NCBI GenBank assembly: GCA_022827245.1
Contig: JAJDTI010000201.1
Span: 1 to 61,397, forward strand
DNA from: Pseudomonadales bacterium
GTDB lineage: Bacteria > Pseudomonadota > Gammaproteobacteria > Pseudomonadales > Azotimanducaceae
Reading direction: 5' to 3'
Length of the DNA stretch: 61,397 nt
Below are positions 9,057 through 17,375 of this stretch, in pieces; position 1 is the first letter of the stretch; each line of letters starts with the position of its first letter. Under the pieces are notes generated by a model. It was given only the letters and a program-made list of their open reading frames with translations, made no database searches and was not told the DNA's origin. The translations under genes were made by a program, and so were the position numbers.

Positions 9057-11078
9057 ATGAAACGACTGCTTGCATCGGCCGGTTTCGCGCTGGTGTTCGC
9101 GACCCCGACCGCGTCCGCCGGCGTGTCCCCGGAGGACTTCGCGCGCAACCCCGACGTGCTGCGCACCCGCATCTCCCCGACCGGCGAATACCTGGCGACC
9201 CTGCGCGTCGTGGACGACAAGCGCGTCGTCGCCGTGCTGACGTTTCCGGACATGGAACTGAAGGGCGTCATGAGCTTCCCCGGCCGCAACCAGGTGCTGA
9301 GCTTCCGCTGGGTCAACGACGAACGCCTGGTCGGCTCCGTCACGCGCGACTTCGGGCGCTTCGAGTTCCTGTCGCCCTCGGGCGAGTTGTTCGGCATGAA
9401 CGCCGACGGCGGGCGCGGCAAGCACCTCTTCGGGTACCGCGCCGGCGCCGACCGACCTTCAGCCACGCGCGGCGCGGTGCAGCAGTACGCCAGCGCAACC
9501 GTCATCGACCCGCTCTGGGACGACCCGGACCACGTGCTGATCCAGGTGCGCGACTGGACGTTCGGCAAATCGTCCCCCGTGGAGGCGGTGCGGATGAACG
9601 TCTACTCGGGGCGGCTCTCCCGCAGGATCCGCGCGCCGGTCCCGGACGCCCAGCTCGTCACGGACAACGACGGCAACGTCCGTTTCGCGTTCTCGAACGA
9701 CGACCAGTTCAACACGGTGATCCACGAACGCGATCCCGAGACCCGGGAATGGCGGATCTTCAGCAAGGTGCCGTTCGGCGACGCCGGCCTCGATCCGCTC
9801 GCGATCGCGCCGGACGGGCGCATCTGGGTGAACACGGCGCGGGACGAAGGACCCCAGGGGCTCTACCTCATGGATCCGAAGACGCAGGAACTGACCGAGG
9901 TGTACCGGCACGAGTACGTCGACGCGACGCCGGTGGTCGAGGACGACGACGGGAACGTCTGGGGGGTGCGGGTCGTCCCCGGGCTGCCCGACATCGTCGT
10001 CCTCGACCCGGACAACCCCGAGGCCGCGCTCCGCGAACAGCTCCGGGGAGCCTTTCCCGAGCGTTTCGTCCAGGTACTGAACGCCACCCGGGACGGCACC
10101 CTCCAACTCATCGGCGTCACGGACGACGACAGCACCCCGGAGGTCTACGTCTTCGACCGGGAGAACCGCAACCTGGCCCGGCTCTTCGACAGTCTCCCGT
10201 GGATCGACGACGCGCGGCTCTCCGAGATGCGCCCGATCGTTTTCCGCGCGCGGGACGGCGTGACCGTGCACGGGTACCTCTCGATGCCCGCCGACGCCGG
10301 CGACGCGCCGGTACCGCTCGTCCTCATGCCCCACGGCGGCCCCCACGGCATCCGGGACTATTGGGGCTACGACCCGTACGTGCAGATCCTGACCACCCAC
10401 GGCTACGCCGTCCTGCAGGTGAACTACCGCGGCTCCGGCGGCTACGGCCCCCACTTCCAGAAGCTGGGCTACCTCGAGTGGGCCGGCGCGATGCAGGACG
10501 ACCTCACCGACGCCGTGCACTGGGCCATCGAGCGCGGCATCACGGCCCCCGGCCGCGTGTGCATCCACGGGTGGAGCTACGGAGGGTACGCCGCCGCCAT
10601 GAGCGTCGTGCGCGAGCCGGATCTTTACGCGTGCTCCGTCCCCGCCGCCGGCGTCTATGACCACAACATCCAGTACCGCGAGGCGGACTTCGCCCGCTAC
10701 ACCCGTTGGGGGGACAACTACCTGGACAAGGTGATCGGCGCGACGCCCGAGGAGCGCCACCTCGCTTCACCGATCGCACACATCGCGCGCCTGAAGACGC
10801 CGCTCTTCCTCGTGCACGGCGAGGAGGACGCCCGCGTCCCGGTGGCGCACGCCCACGCGTTCCTGGACGCGCTCGAGAAAGCCGGGATCGAAGCGGCCTA
10901 CATGGAGAAGGAGAACGAGGGACACGGGTTCTTCAAGGAGGAGAACCGCGTGGACTTCTTCAAGGCCCTGCTCGCGTTCCTGGACCGGCACATCGGGCCC
11001 GAAGCGGCGCCCCGAAACGAAACGGTTTCGGAGAGCCGCCCGGAAGATCAGGCCGTAGTGGTTACTGGTAGAAGTTGA
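9057..11078 (+). CDS. Secreted S9 family prolyl oligopeptidase-type peptidase
   Basis: 673-residue serine peptidase exported by Sec. A signal peptide covers residues 1-21 (cleavage after TASA). A beta-propeller-like N-terminal half is followed by an alpha/beta hydrolase domain. The catalytic Ser507 is in HGWSYGGYA, Asp591 in EEDARVP and His623 in NEGHGFF. MPHGGP and QVNYRGSGGYG are further S9 landmarks. The ATG has a good AGGAG. The enzyme should cleave peptides in the periplasm, and its 3' end overlaps the TonB receptor gene opposite, suggesting peptide or related substrate processing alongside uptake. Confidence 0.88.
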   Translation: MKRLLASAGFALVFATPTASAGVSPEDFARNPDVLRTRISPTGEYLATLRVVDDKRVVAVLTFPDMELKGVMSFPGRNQVLSFRWVNDERLVGSVTRDFGRFEFLSPSGELFGMNADGGRGKHLFGYRAGADRPSATRGAVQQYASATVIDPLWDDPDHVLIQVRDWTFGKSSPVEAVRMNVYSGRLSRRIRAPVPDAQLVTDNDGNVRFAFSNDDQFNTVIHERDPETREWRIFSKVPFGDAGLDPLAIAPDGRIWVNTARDEGPQGLYLMDPKTQELTEVYRHEYVDATPVVEDDDGNVWGVRVVPGLPDIVVLDPDNPEAALREQLRGAFPERFVQVLNATRDGTLQLIGVTDDDSTPEVYVFDRENRNLARLFDSLPWIDDARLSEMRPIVFRARDGVTVHGYLSMPADAGDAPVPLVLMPHGGPHGIRDYWGYDPYVQILTTHGYAVLQVNYRGSGGYGPHFQKLGYLEWAGAMQDDLTDAVHWAIERGITAPGRVCIHGWSYGGYAAAMSVVREPDLYACSVPAAGVYDHNIQYREADFARYTRWGDNYLDKVIGATPEERHLASPIAHIARLKTPLFLVHGEEDARVPVAHAHAFLDALEKAGIEAAYMEKENEGHGFFKEENRVDFFKALLAFLDRHIGPEAAPRNETVSESRPEDQAVVVTGRS

Positions 11079-13872
11079 CCCGCAGGAAGACGTAACGCCC
11101 CACGGCGCCGTACAGGAACAGGTCCGTGTTGGTGCCGGAACTGAACACGTACGGCGGGTCCTTGTCGAACAGGTCGTTCACGCCCAGCAGCACCCGGTAC
11201 GCGCCCGGGTTCCAGCCGACGCGGAGGTCGTGCTCCGTGTGCGACGGCACGGTGTCGTAACCGAACGTGTTGTCGCCGTCGAAGCGCGGGTCGTCCATGT
11301 CGTCGATGAACCGCATCTGCCACGAGAAGTCCCAGTTCCCCTTGTCCACCCGGAGCGACCCGATCGCCTTGATGCGCGGCATCGAGCCCCGGTCGTCGGC
11401 GTTGCCGGCGTTGGGGAAGAAGCTGTTCTTGGCCACGTACGTGCCTTGCACGTCGGCCGTGACGAAGGTGTCGAACGGACCGTCGAACTCGTAACGCACC
11501 CCCAGGTCGCCGCCCTTGGTGGTGACCTGGCTGGAGTTGATCGACTGGTTGGTCATGCCGGCGACGGCCAGCCCGGCGGCTGACACGACGGAGTTGAACC
11601 GGTCGCACGACGGATCCGTCAGACCGACGGGCCCTTCGTAGCAGGAGTCCACGATGCTGTCCGACGTGATCCGGGTGATGAGGTCCAGCACCTTGATGTT
11701 CCAGAGATCGACGGAAAGCGAGAACCCCGGCAGGAATCGCGGCGTCACCACGACTCCCACGGTCGACGTGTCCGCCGTCTCGGGCAGGAGGTTCGGGTTC
11801 CCCCCGGCAAGCACCGAGAACTGCGCCGACACCTGGCTGAGCCCCGGGCCAATGCCGTCCAGCAGGCAGTTCTGATCGACGTTGCTGCCCGGCGTGCGGC
11901 TCGGATCCCCCGCGGCGCAGGGATGCGTGAAGAAGTCGAAGCTGACCACACCGCCGCTGAAGAGGTCGGTCACCGACGGCGCGCGGTAGGCCGTGCTGCG
12001 GTTCGCCCGCAGCCGTACGTCCTGCATGATCTGCCAGTTCAGCCCGACGCGCCACACCGACTCCTCACCGAAGTTCGAGTAGTCGGACGACCTCGTCTGC
12101 AGGTTCAGTTCGAGGATGTCCGCGAACATCACGTCGGCCAGGATCGGTACCGTGACCTCTCCGAAGAACTCGGTGACCTTGAAGCGGCCCTTCGTGGTGA
12201 AAACCTGGTTGGCCACCGACTCACCCGCTTCCGTGACGGAGTCGGGCTTGTTGTAGCCCCGGTCGGTGCGGGTCTCGAAGCCGAATGCCACGTCGACCGT
12301 GCCCGCCGGCACGTCGAACACCGGCCCGGTCACCACGCCGAACCAGCCGGCGGTCTGGAACTCCGAGACCGCGAGGCTGACCTGCTTGAGATACCGGATC
12401 TCGTCGGACGTCCAGTTCCCCGGGCGCAGCGCGTCCAGCGCACCGCTCGGGTTGACGACGCCGGAGCACACAGAGTCACGCGCGCACCACTCGGGGTCCG
12501 AGATGATGTTCGCCCGCAGCAGGTTCCAGGTTGCGTCCGTCGTCAGGTCGGCGTCGACCCGGGTATACAGGTGCGACAGCTCCCAGCTCCACTCGTTCAG
12601 GAACCCGTCGGAGATGATGTCGCCCCTGAGTCCCATGGCCAGCCGCAGCGTATTCGACTCGTGGTTGCTCACCCGCGCGCCGACGGTGCTCGTCGGACGG
12701 ATATAGAGACTGCCGGCAGCCCCGAACGGGTTGTGCGGATTCGAGGCCGGTATACGCCAGCCTTGCGGCACACCGGGCGTACCGAAGCTGCCCGGGTTAC
12801 CGTCGAGACGGAACTCGCTCTGGCGTTTCGCGTACTGGATCTCCAGGAAGGCCTCCGTGCCGTCCGTGAGGTCGTAAGTGCCGTAGCCGGCGAAGCTGTA
12901 AACCTCCGACGCGCCCCAGATGTCCTGTCCGAGCGCGTAGTCGTACCGCCTCAACTCCACATCGTCCGGACTGCTCACCGCCTGCGCCGGTGCGAACGAC
13001 GGGCAGTTCGGAAACACGTTCGTCACTTCGTCCCCGCCGAATGCCTTCGGCATCGTGCAGAACAGTCCACCGTTGTCCGCGAAGAACACCCCGCCCGGCG
13101 AGAAGAAACTCCCGTGCTGGGCCGCGCCGGATAGAACGGAAATCGCCGGGAACGCCCAGTCTCGATCCGTCTGCGGCAGGTTGTTGGAGTAGCGGTACTC
13201 GCCGCCGAGGATCACGGAGCCCCGGTCGCCGGTGGCGCCGATGGCGAACTCCGCGCTGTACTGCTCGGCATCGCCCTCGCCGCTGATGCCGGACGACGCA
13301 CCGGCCTCGATCCCTTCGAAGCTGTCCTTCAGGATGACGTTCACCACTCCCGAGACGGCGTCCGCGCCGTACACCGCCGAAGCGCCGTCGCGCAGGATCT
13401 CCACGCGCTCGACCATCGCGGTGGGCACGAACGTCAGGTCCGCCGCCTGGTTGGCGAGCGAGTCGGCAAAGCTCGCGACGCGCTTGCCGTTGATCAGGAT
13501 GAGCACCCGGTCCGGACCCAGGTTGCGCAGGTCGACCGAAGTCGATCCGCCGCCGGACAGCACGCTGGACTGGTTGAAGCCGGACGTGCCGGACACGGCC
13601 TGGTTGCGCAACGCTTCGCCGAGGTTGCCGAAGCCGGATTCGAGCACGGACTGACCCGTGATGACGGTGATCGGACTCGCCGAAGCAAAGTCGCTGCGCT
13701 TGATGCGCGAACCGGTGACGACGATCTCCTCGATCTCTTCCCGGTCGTCCTCGACCGCTTCTTCGGCGAGTGCCGCCGGCGACCAGGCCAGCAGCGAAAA
13801 GACCAGTAGAAACGGCAGCGGGAGTGGTTTCCCGGCTGCCGTCATCCAGGACGGCATGTACTTATATCCCAT
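11062..13872 (-). CDS. TonB-dependent outer membrane receptor
   Basis: 936-residue outer membrane active transporter. It has an N-terminal signal peptide (cleavage near PAALAEE), a TonB box-like EEIVVTGSRIKRSDF, a plug with RDGASAVYGADAVSGVVNVIL, and a 22-strand barrel ending in an aromatic residue context (FLRVNFYQ). The ATG at 13870-13872 follows GGAGG with about 8-bp spacing. This is the large, peptide/carbohydrate-type receptor subclass. It converges on the S9 peptidase gene with a 17-bp overlap of coding ends. Confidence 0.88.
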   Translation of the reverse strand: MGYKYMPSWMTAAGKPLPLPFLLVFSLLAWSPAALAEEAVEDDREEIEEIVVTGSRIKRSDFASASPITVITGQSVLESGFGNLGEALRNQAVSGTSGFNQSSVLSGGGSTSVDLRNLGPDRVLILINGKRVASFADSLANQAADLTFVPTAMVERVEILRDGASAVYGADAVSGVVNVILKDSFEGIEAGASSGISGEGDAEQYSAEFAIGATGDRGSVILGGEYRYSNNLPQTDRDWAFPAISVLSGAAQHGSFFSPGGVFFADNGGLFCTMPKAFGGDEVTNVFPNCPSFAPAQAVSSPDDVELRRYDYALGQDIWGASEVYSFAGYGTYDLTDGTEAFLEIQYAKRQSEFRLDGNPGSFGTPGVPQGWRIPASNPHNPFGAAGSLYIRPTSTVGARVSNHESNTLRLAMGLRGDIISDGFLNEWSWELSHLYTRVDADLTTDATWNLLRANIISDPEWCARDSVCSGVVNPSGALDALRPGNWTSDEIRYLKQVSLAVSEFQTAGWFGVVTGPVFDVPAGTVDVAFGFETRTDRGYNKPDSVTEAGESVANQVFTTKGRFKVTEFFGEVTVPILADVMFADILELNLQTRSSDYSNFGEESVWRVGLNWQIMQDVRLRANRSTAYRAPSVTDLFSGGVVSFDFFTHPCAAGDPSRTPGSNVDQNCLLDGIGPGLSQVSAQFSVLAGGNPNLLPETADTSTVGVVVTPRFLPGFSLSVDLWNIKVLDLITRITSDSIVDSCYEGPVGLTDPSCDRFNSVVSAAGLAVAGMTNQSINSSQVTTKGGDLGVRYEFDGPFDTFVTADVQGTYVAKNSFFPNAGNADDRGSMPRIKAIGSLRVDKGNWDFSWQMRFIDDMDDPRFDGDNTFGYDTVPSHTEHDLRVGWNPGAYRVLLGVNDLFDKDPPYVFSSGTNTDLFLYGAVGRYVFLRVNFYQ

Positions 13873-14002
13873 GGTTTTATCCTCCCCATAGACAGGCGCA
13901 CTCTCCGCCTTTTTCTCGACCTAGTCAATCGGATAGGGAAGCGATTCTGCGCCCGTTTCGCGCACCATCGCATCGCGTCCTGAAGACGCGTCCGGGGCGG
14001 CC

Positions 14003-16066
14003 TCAGAAGCCGAGTTCGACCCCCAGGTAGAACTGCCTCGGCAGCGCGGGGAAGTAGCGGAAACTGCCGAAGGCGAAGTCCGCGCGGTCCGCGTAACGCT
14101 CGTCGGTCAGGTTGAGCAGCCGGGCGAACAGCGTCATCCGCTCCGACACCCGATAGCTCCCCCGCCAGTGGAAGGCCAGGTGGCCCTTGTAGCGCGCCGT
14201 GTTGGCGGCGTTGAGGGAGTGCGAGCCGACGTACACGGCTTCGAGTTCCGACCGCAGCGCGCCGGACGAGACGTGCCAGCGGGCGCTGCCCAGCCAGCGC
14301 GGCGCGGTGTCCACGTCGTTGCCGTCCCGGATCTGCTCGCCGCGCGCGGCGTCGCGGTCGAAGGCATAGCGGTGCCGAGCGTAGGTGCCCGTCAACTCGA
14401 GCCGGTGGATGTCCCCGAGGCGGCCGCGCAGCGCGAACTCGATGCCCGAGGACTCCGTCTCGCCGTCGCTCACGTTGAAGCCATCGGCGTCGCGGAAAAT
14501 GAGGTGGTCGGTCCGCTCGGCATAGACGGCGACGTCGGCGTCAACCGTCTCCCCCGTCCACCGCCAACCCGCTTCCACCGACGTCAGCGCCTCGCTGTCG
14601 ATGTCGGCGACGGTCTGCCCGCTCTGGAGCCGATACAGTTCCGTGGCCTGGGGGGCGCGAAAGCCCCGGCCGGCGACCGCGTAGGCCTCGGACCGGTCGT
14701 CGAGGTCCCAGTGGATCCCGATGCGGCCGGCGACGTCCGTGAAGGTGTCCTCCCTGCTGGCGGGCCGCGTGTACAGGCAGCCCCCGAATCCGCAGGCGGT
14801 ACCATCGTCGCGGGTGTTGCCGACGGTGGCGTGGTTGTCGTAGTCGTAGGCCAGGCGCTCGACGCGCAGGCTGTGGACGAAGTTCGCCCGGGCCGAGAGC
14901 GACCAGGTCAGGTCGTAGAACGCCGCCGCCATGGCGCTGTCGACGTCGTAGTCGTAGTGCGTGCCCGGCGGCCGGGTGGCCACCAGGAAGGCAGACCCGA
15001 TCGTCGGGCCGTCCTGGTGCTGACCGAGTTCGCCCCGCATCCACTCTACCTGTGCGCCGACGTTCCAGGAGAGGCTCCCGTCGACGCCCCCGAGACGCCC
15101 GACCGCGCCACCGCTCGTCTGCGCGTTCGTCTCAAGGGGCTGTCCCGGCAGGAAGTGCTGCAGGAACGCCATGCTCGAGCGGCGCAGGTACGGCGTCAGG
15201 GCAAGCTGGCGGTCCCCGAGGTCGCGCGTCCACGCGCTGATCGCGCGCACCGACCACGCGTCGCGGTACGCCTCCGGGTTCGGGTTGGTGTCGCGCAGGT
15301 CATCGTCGTCATACGCCCGGTACCCGCGCACGAAGCCGCCGGTCTCCTGGTTCAGCAGCGTGGCCGACACGAAGTTCGAGACCTCCCACGGACCTGCCTC
15401 GAAGACGTGACTCAGGCTGGCTTTCTGCTGACCGAAGCCGGTGTCGTCCCGGTAGCCCCCGCTGCCGGTCGAGTGCACGTCCACGCGCACGTCGCCGAGC
15501 ACCCCGCCCGCGCGCGCCTGGTGGTAGTCGTACGGACCGACCTCCAGCGAGAGCGCGGGCCGCCCCGCCGGTCGCCGCGCGACGACGTTCACCACGCCGT
15601 GCAGGGCGTTGCCGCCGAACAGCGCGCTCGCCGGTCCGCGCAGGACTTCGACGGCCGCCGCCTGCTCGGTGTTGACCTCGAAGAGGTTGTTGATGTTGCA
15701 GAACCCCGCGGGGCGGATCGGGATGCCGTTTTCCAGATAGAGGAACTCGCCGCACGCCCCGGGCCCGGCCAGCACGCCCGAGCGGATCGCCGTCAGGTGT
15801 TCGTGTCCCGAGCCGCGCTGGACCCAGACCCCGGGCACCCGCACGAGGGTCTCGTGCACGTGGTTGGCGCGCAGGAGATCGAGTTCCTCGGCATCGACCG
15901 TGGTGACGCTGCCAAGGTCGCCCTGGCGGGCGCGTACCGATGCGTCCGCGACCACCACGATCTCTTCCACTCCCGAGATTTGCGCGACTTCGGCGACGGA
16001 AGCCTCGTCCTGCCCAAACGCGCACACTGCGGCCAGCGCGCCGAGCAGGGAAACGGGGGATTTCAT
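14003..16066 (-). CDS. TonB-dependent outer membrane receptor (siderophore/vitamin-type)
   Basis: 687-residue receptor, upstream of and in the same direction as the 936-residue receptor (130-bp gap). It shows a short signal peptide, EEIVVVADASVRAR near the N terminus, a plug with ETLVRVPGVWVQ and VEVLRGPASALFGGNALHGVVNVV, and a C-terminal barrel finishing FYLGVELGF. Paired cysteines in the plug (GACGEF and GFCNINN) are unusual. The start is taken at the ATG 16064-16066, which gives the signal peptide; the upstream open frame is arginine-rich and has no recognisable sequence. The Shine-Dalgarno is weak. Confidence 0.87.
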   Translation of the reverse strand: MKSPVSLLGALAAVCAFGQDEASVAEVAQISGVEEIVVVADASVRARQGDLGSVTTVDAEELDLLRANHVHETLVRVPGVWVQRGSGHEHLTAIRSGVLAGPGACGEFLYLENGIPIRPAGFCNINNLFEVNTEQAAAVEVLRGPASALFGGNALHGVVNVVARRPAGRPALSLEVGPYDYHQARAGGVLGDVRVDVHSTGSGGYRDDTGFGQQKASLSHVFEAGPWEVSNFVSATLLNQETGGFVRGYRAYDDDDLRDTNPNPEAYRDAWSVRAISAWTRDLGDRQLALTPYLRRSSMAFLQHFLPGQPLETNAQTSGGAVGRLGGVDGSLSWNVGAQVEWMRGELGQHQDGPTIGSAFLVATRPPGTHYDYDVDSAMAAAFYDLTWSLSARANFVHSLRVERLAYDYDNHATVGNTRDDGTACGFGGCLYTRPASREDTFTDVAGRIGIHWDLDDRSEAYAVAGRGFRAPQATELYRLQSGQTVADIDSEALTSVEAGWRWTGETVDADVAVYAERTDHLIFRDADGFNVSDGETESSGIEFALRGRLGDIHRLELTGTYARHRYAFDRDAARGEQIRDGNDVDTAPRWLGSARWHVSSGALRSELEAVYVGSHSLNAANTARYKGHLAFHWRGSYRVSERMTLFARLLNLTDERYADRADFAFGSFRYFPALPRQFYLGVELGF

Positions 16067-16242
16067 GCGCGAGAGTGTGTCCGATTTGGCCGGCCGTTGC
16101 CAATCGCGCGGCGCCGGGCGGGACTGGCGACCGGGGCCCGGCGAAAGCGTCGACGCGCGCGTCCGCGTCTCCTTTCGGCATCGGAAACGGTCCCCTGTAG
16201 CGCCCACGGCGAGGCGTCCTGGATTATGCGACTCCGCGAGGC

Positions 16243-16626
16243 ATGCCGGACACAGCACATTGGCGGACGCGACCAGCCACTTTGGAGTTCATCGACATCT
16301 ACGCCGGCCTGACGGACAATGAACTCCGTCGCTACCGGCAGCGGCATCCCGAGGAGGGCAGCATCGTGACAGGGTTCTTTCAACAGGCCCGTGAGGAAGG
16401 CCTCGAGCAGGGCATTGAGCAAGGCCTGGAGCGAGGCATGCGCCAGGGCCGTGCCGAGGGCGAGCGCCTCGTGCTGGAGCGCCAGATTCGACACCGGTTC
16501 GGCCGGCTGCCGCCGGAAGCGGCCGAACGACTCCGGCGGGCGCAGGAGACCGACCTCGAAACCTGGGCCGACAACGTGCTGGACGCCGAAACCCTCGACG
16601 AGGTGTTCCGCCCGACACGCGCATGA
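16243..16626 (+). pseudogene. 3' remnant of an Rpn/DUF4351-type (transposase-like nuclease) gene
   Basis: The 127-residue frame contains TLEFIDIYAGLTDNELRRYR, then a GLEQGIEQGLERGMRQGR heptad-like repeat and a C-terminal RRFGRLPPEA...LDEVF. From memory this is the tail found on Rpn-family recombination-promoting nuclease / DUF4351 proteins. The PD-(D/E)xK nuclease domain that should precede it is absent: an in-frame TAG sits at 16198-16200 and the start of the frame looks arbitrary. It is most likely a decayed fragment, although a short surviving protein cannot be excluded. Confidence 0.5.
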
Positions 16627-16709
16627 ACTCGTCACGGGCGGCATCCGGCGCCGCGCGGTGCTCGCCGGGAATCCCGTAGACAGTCTCCCCGGCGGCCCCG
16701 CTTCCGCGC

Positions 16710-17366
16710 ATGCCCTTCGACTATCCCAGCCTCAAGGCCCGGGCCCGCCGCATAGAGGACCGGCACCCGGCCATCGCCCTGCGAGTGCACCGCGCGGTGA
16801 GCTGGCTCGGGCGGGCCGAGCGGTGCGGCGACGATGACGACGGGCGCTTCATCTTTCTCTGGATCGCCCTGAACGCCGCCTACTCCGACGAGATCCAGCG
16901 CGAGTCGACCCCAGAGCAGACGGTCCTCGACCGCTTCCTCAAGCGGCTGGTGGAACTCGACCGCGAGAACCTGCTGTACGAGTTGGTCTGGGCGAAGTTC
17001 CCGGGGCCCTTCCGACTCCTCCTCGACAATCGTTTCGTGTTCCAACCCTTCTGGGACTACCAGAACGGCAAGATCTCCGAGCGCCAGTGGCAGCGCTCCT
17101 TCGAGGGCGCCCGGACGAAGGCCCACCTGGCCCTGCGCGACCGCAGCCGCACGGACACGGTCCTCGCCATCGTCCTCGCGCGGCTCTACACGCTGCGCAA
17201 CCAGTTGATCCACGGCGGCGCGACCTGGCACAGCAGCGTGAACCGGGACCAGGTGCGGGACGGCACCGCCATCCTCGCGGACCTCGTCCCGCGGGTCATT
17301 CACCTGCTGATGGCGAATCCCGAGGAGGACTGGGGCGATCCGTGCTATCCGGTGGTGGACGGCTGA
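16710..17366 (+). CDS. HEPN-domain protein (putative ribonuclease or RNA-binding)
   Basis: 218-residue soluble, mostly helical protein. The HEPN signature R-x4-H is present as LRNQLIHGG (Arg163, Asn164, His168), and FIFLWIALNAAYSDE in the N-terminal half is the landmark of Apea/MAE-like HEPN proteins. HEPN proteins are commonly metal-independent RNases in toxin-antitoxin and defence loci. No antitoxin or nucleotidyltransferase partner is next to it; the neighbour is the remnant at 16243-16626. No strong Shine-Dalgarno is visible. Function is inferred from the motif only. Confidence 0.65.
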   Translation: MPFDYPSLKARARRIEDRHPAIALRVHRAVSWLGRAERCGDDDDGRFIFLWIALNAAYSDEIQRESTPEQTVLDRFLKRLVELDRENLLYELVWAKFPGPFRLLLDNRFVFQPFWDYQNGKISERQWQRSFEGARTKAHLALRDRSRTDTVLAIVLARLYTLRNQLIHGGATWHSSVNRDQVRDGTAILADLVPRVIHLLMANPEEDWGDPCYPVVDG

Positions 17367-17375
17367 TCCGTCTGC

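Noticed and set aside
13895..13920. Short GGCG/CGCC hairpin followed by five T on the plus strand
   Set aside because: The stem is only 4 bp and no plus-strand gene ends there, so a terminator call is not supported.
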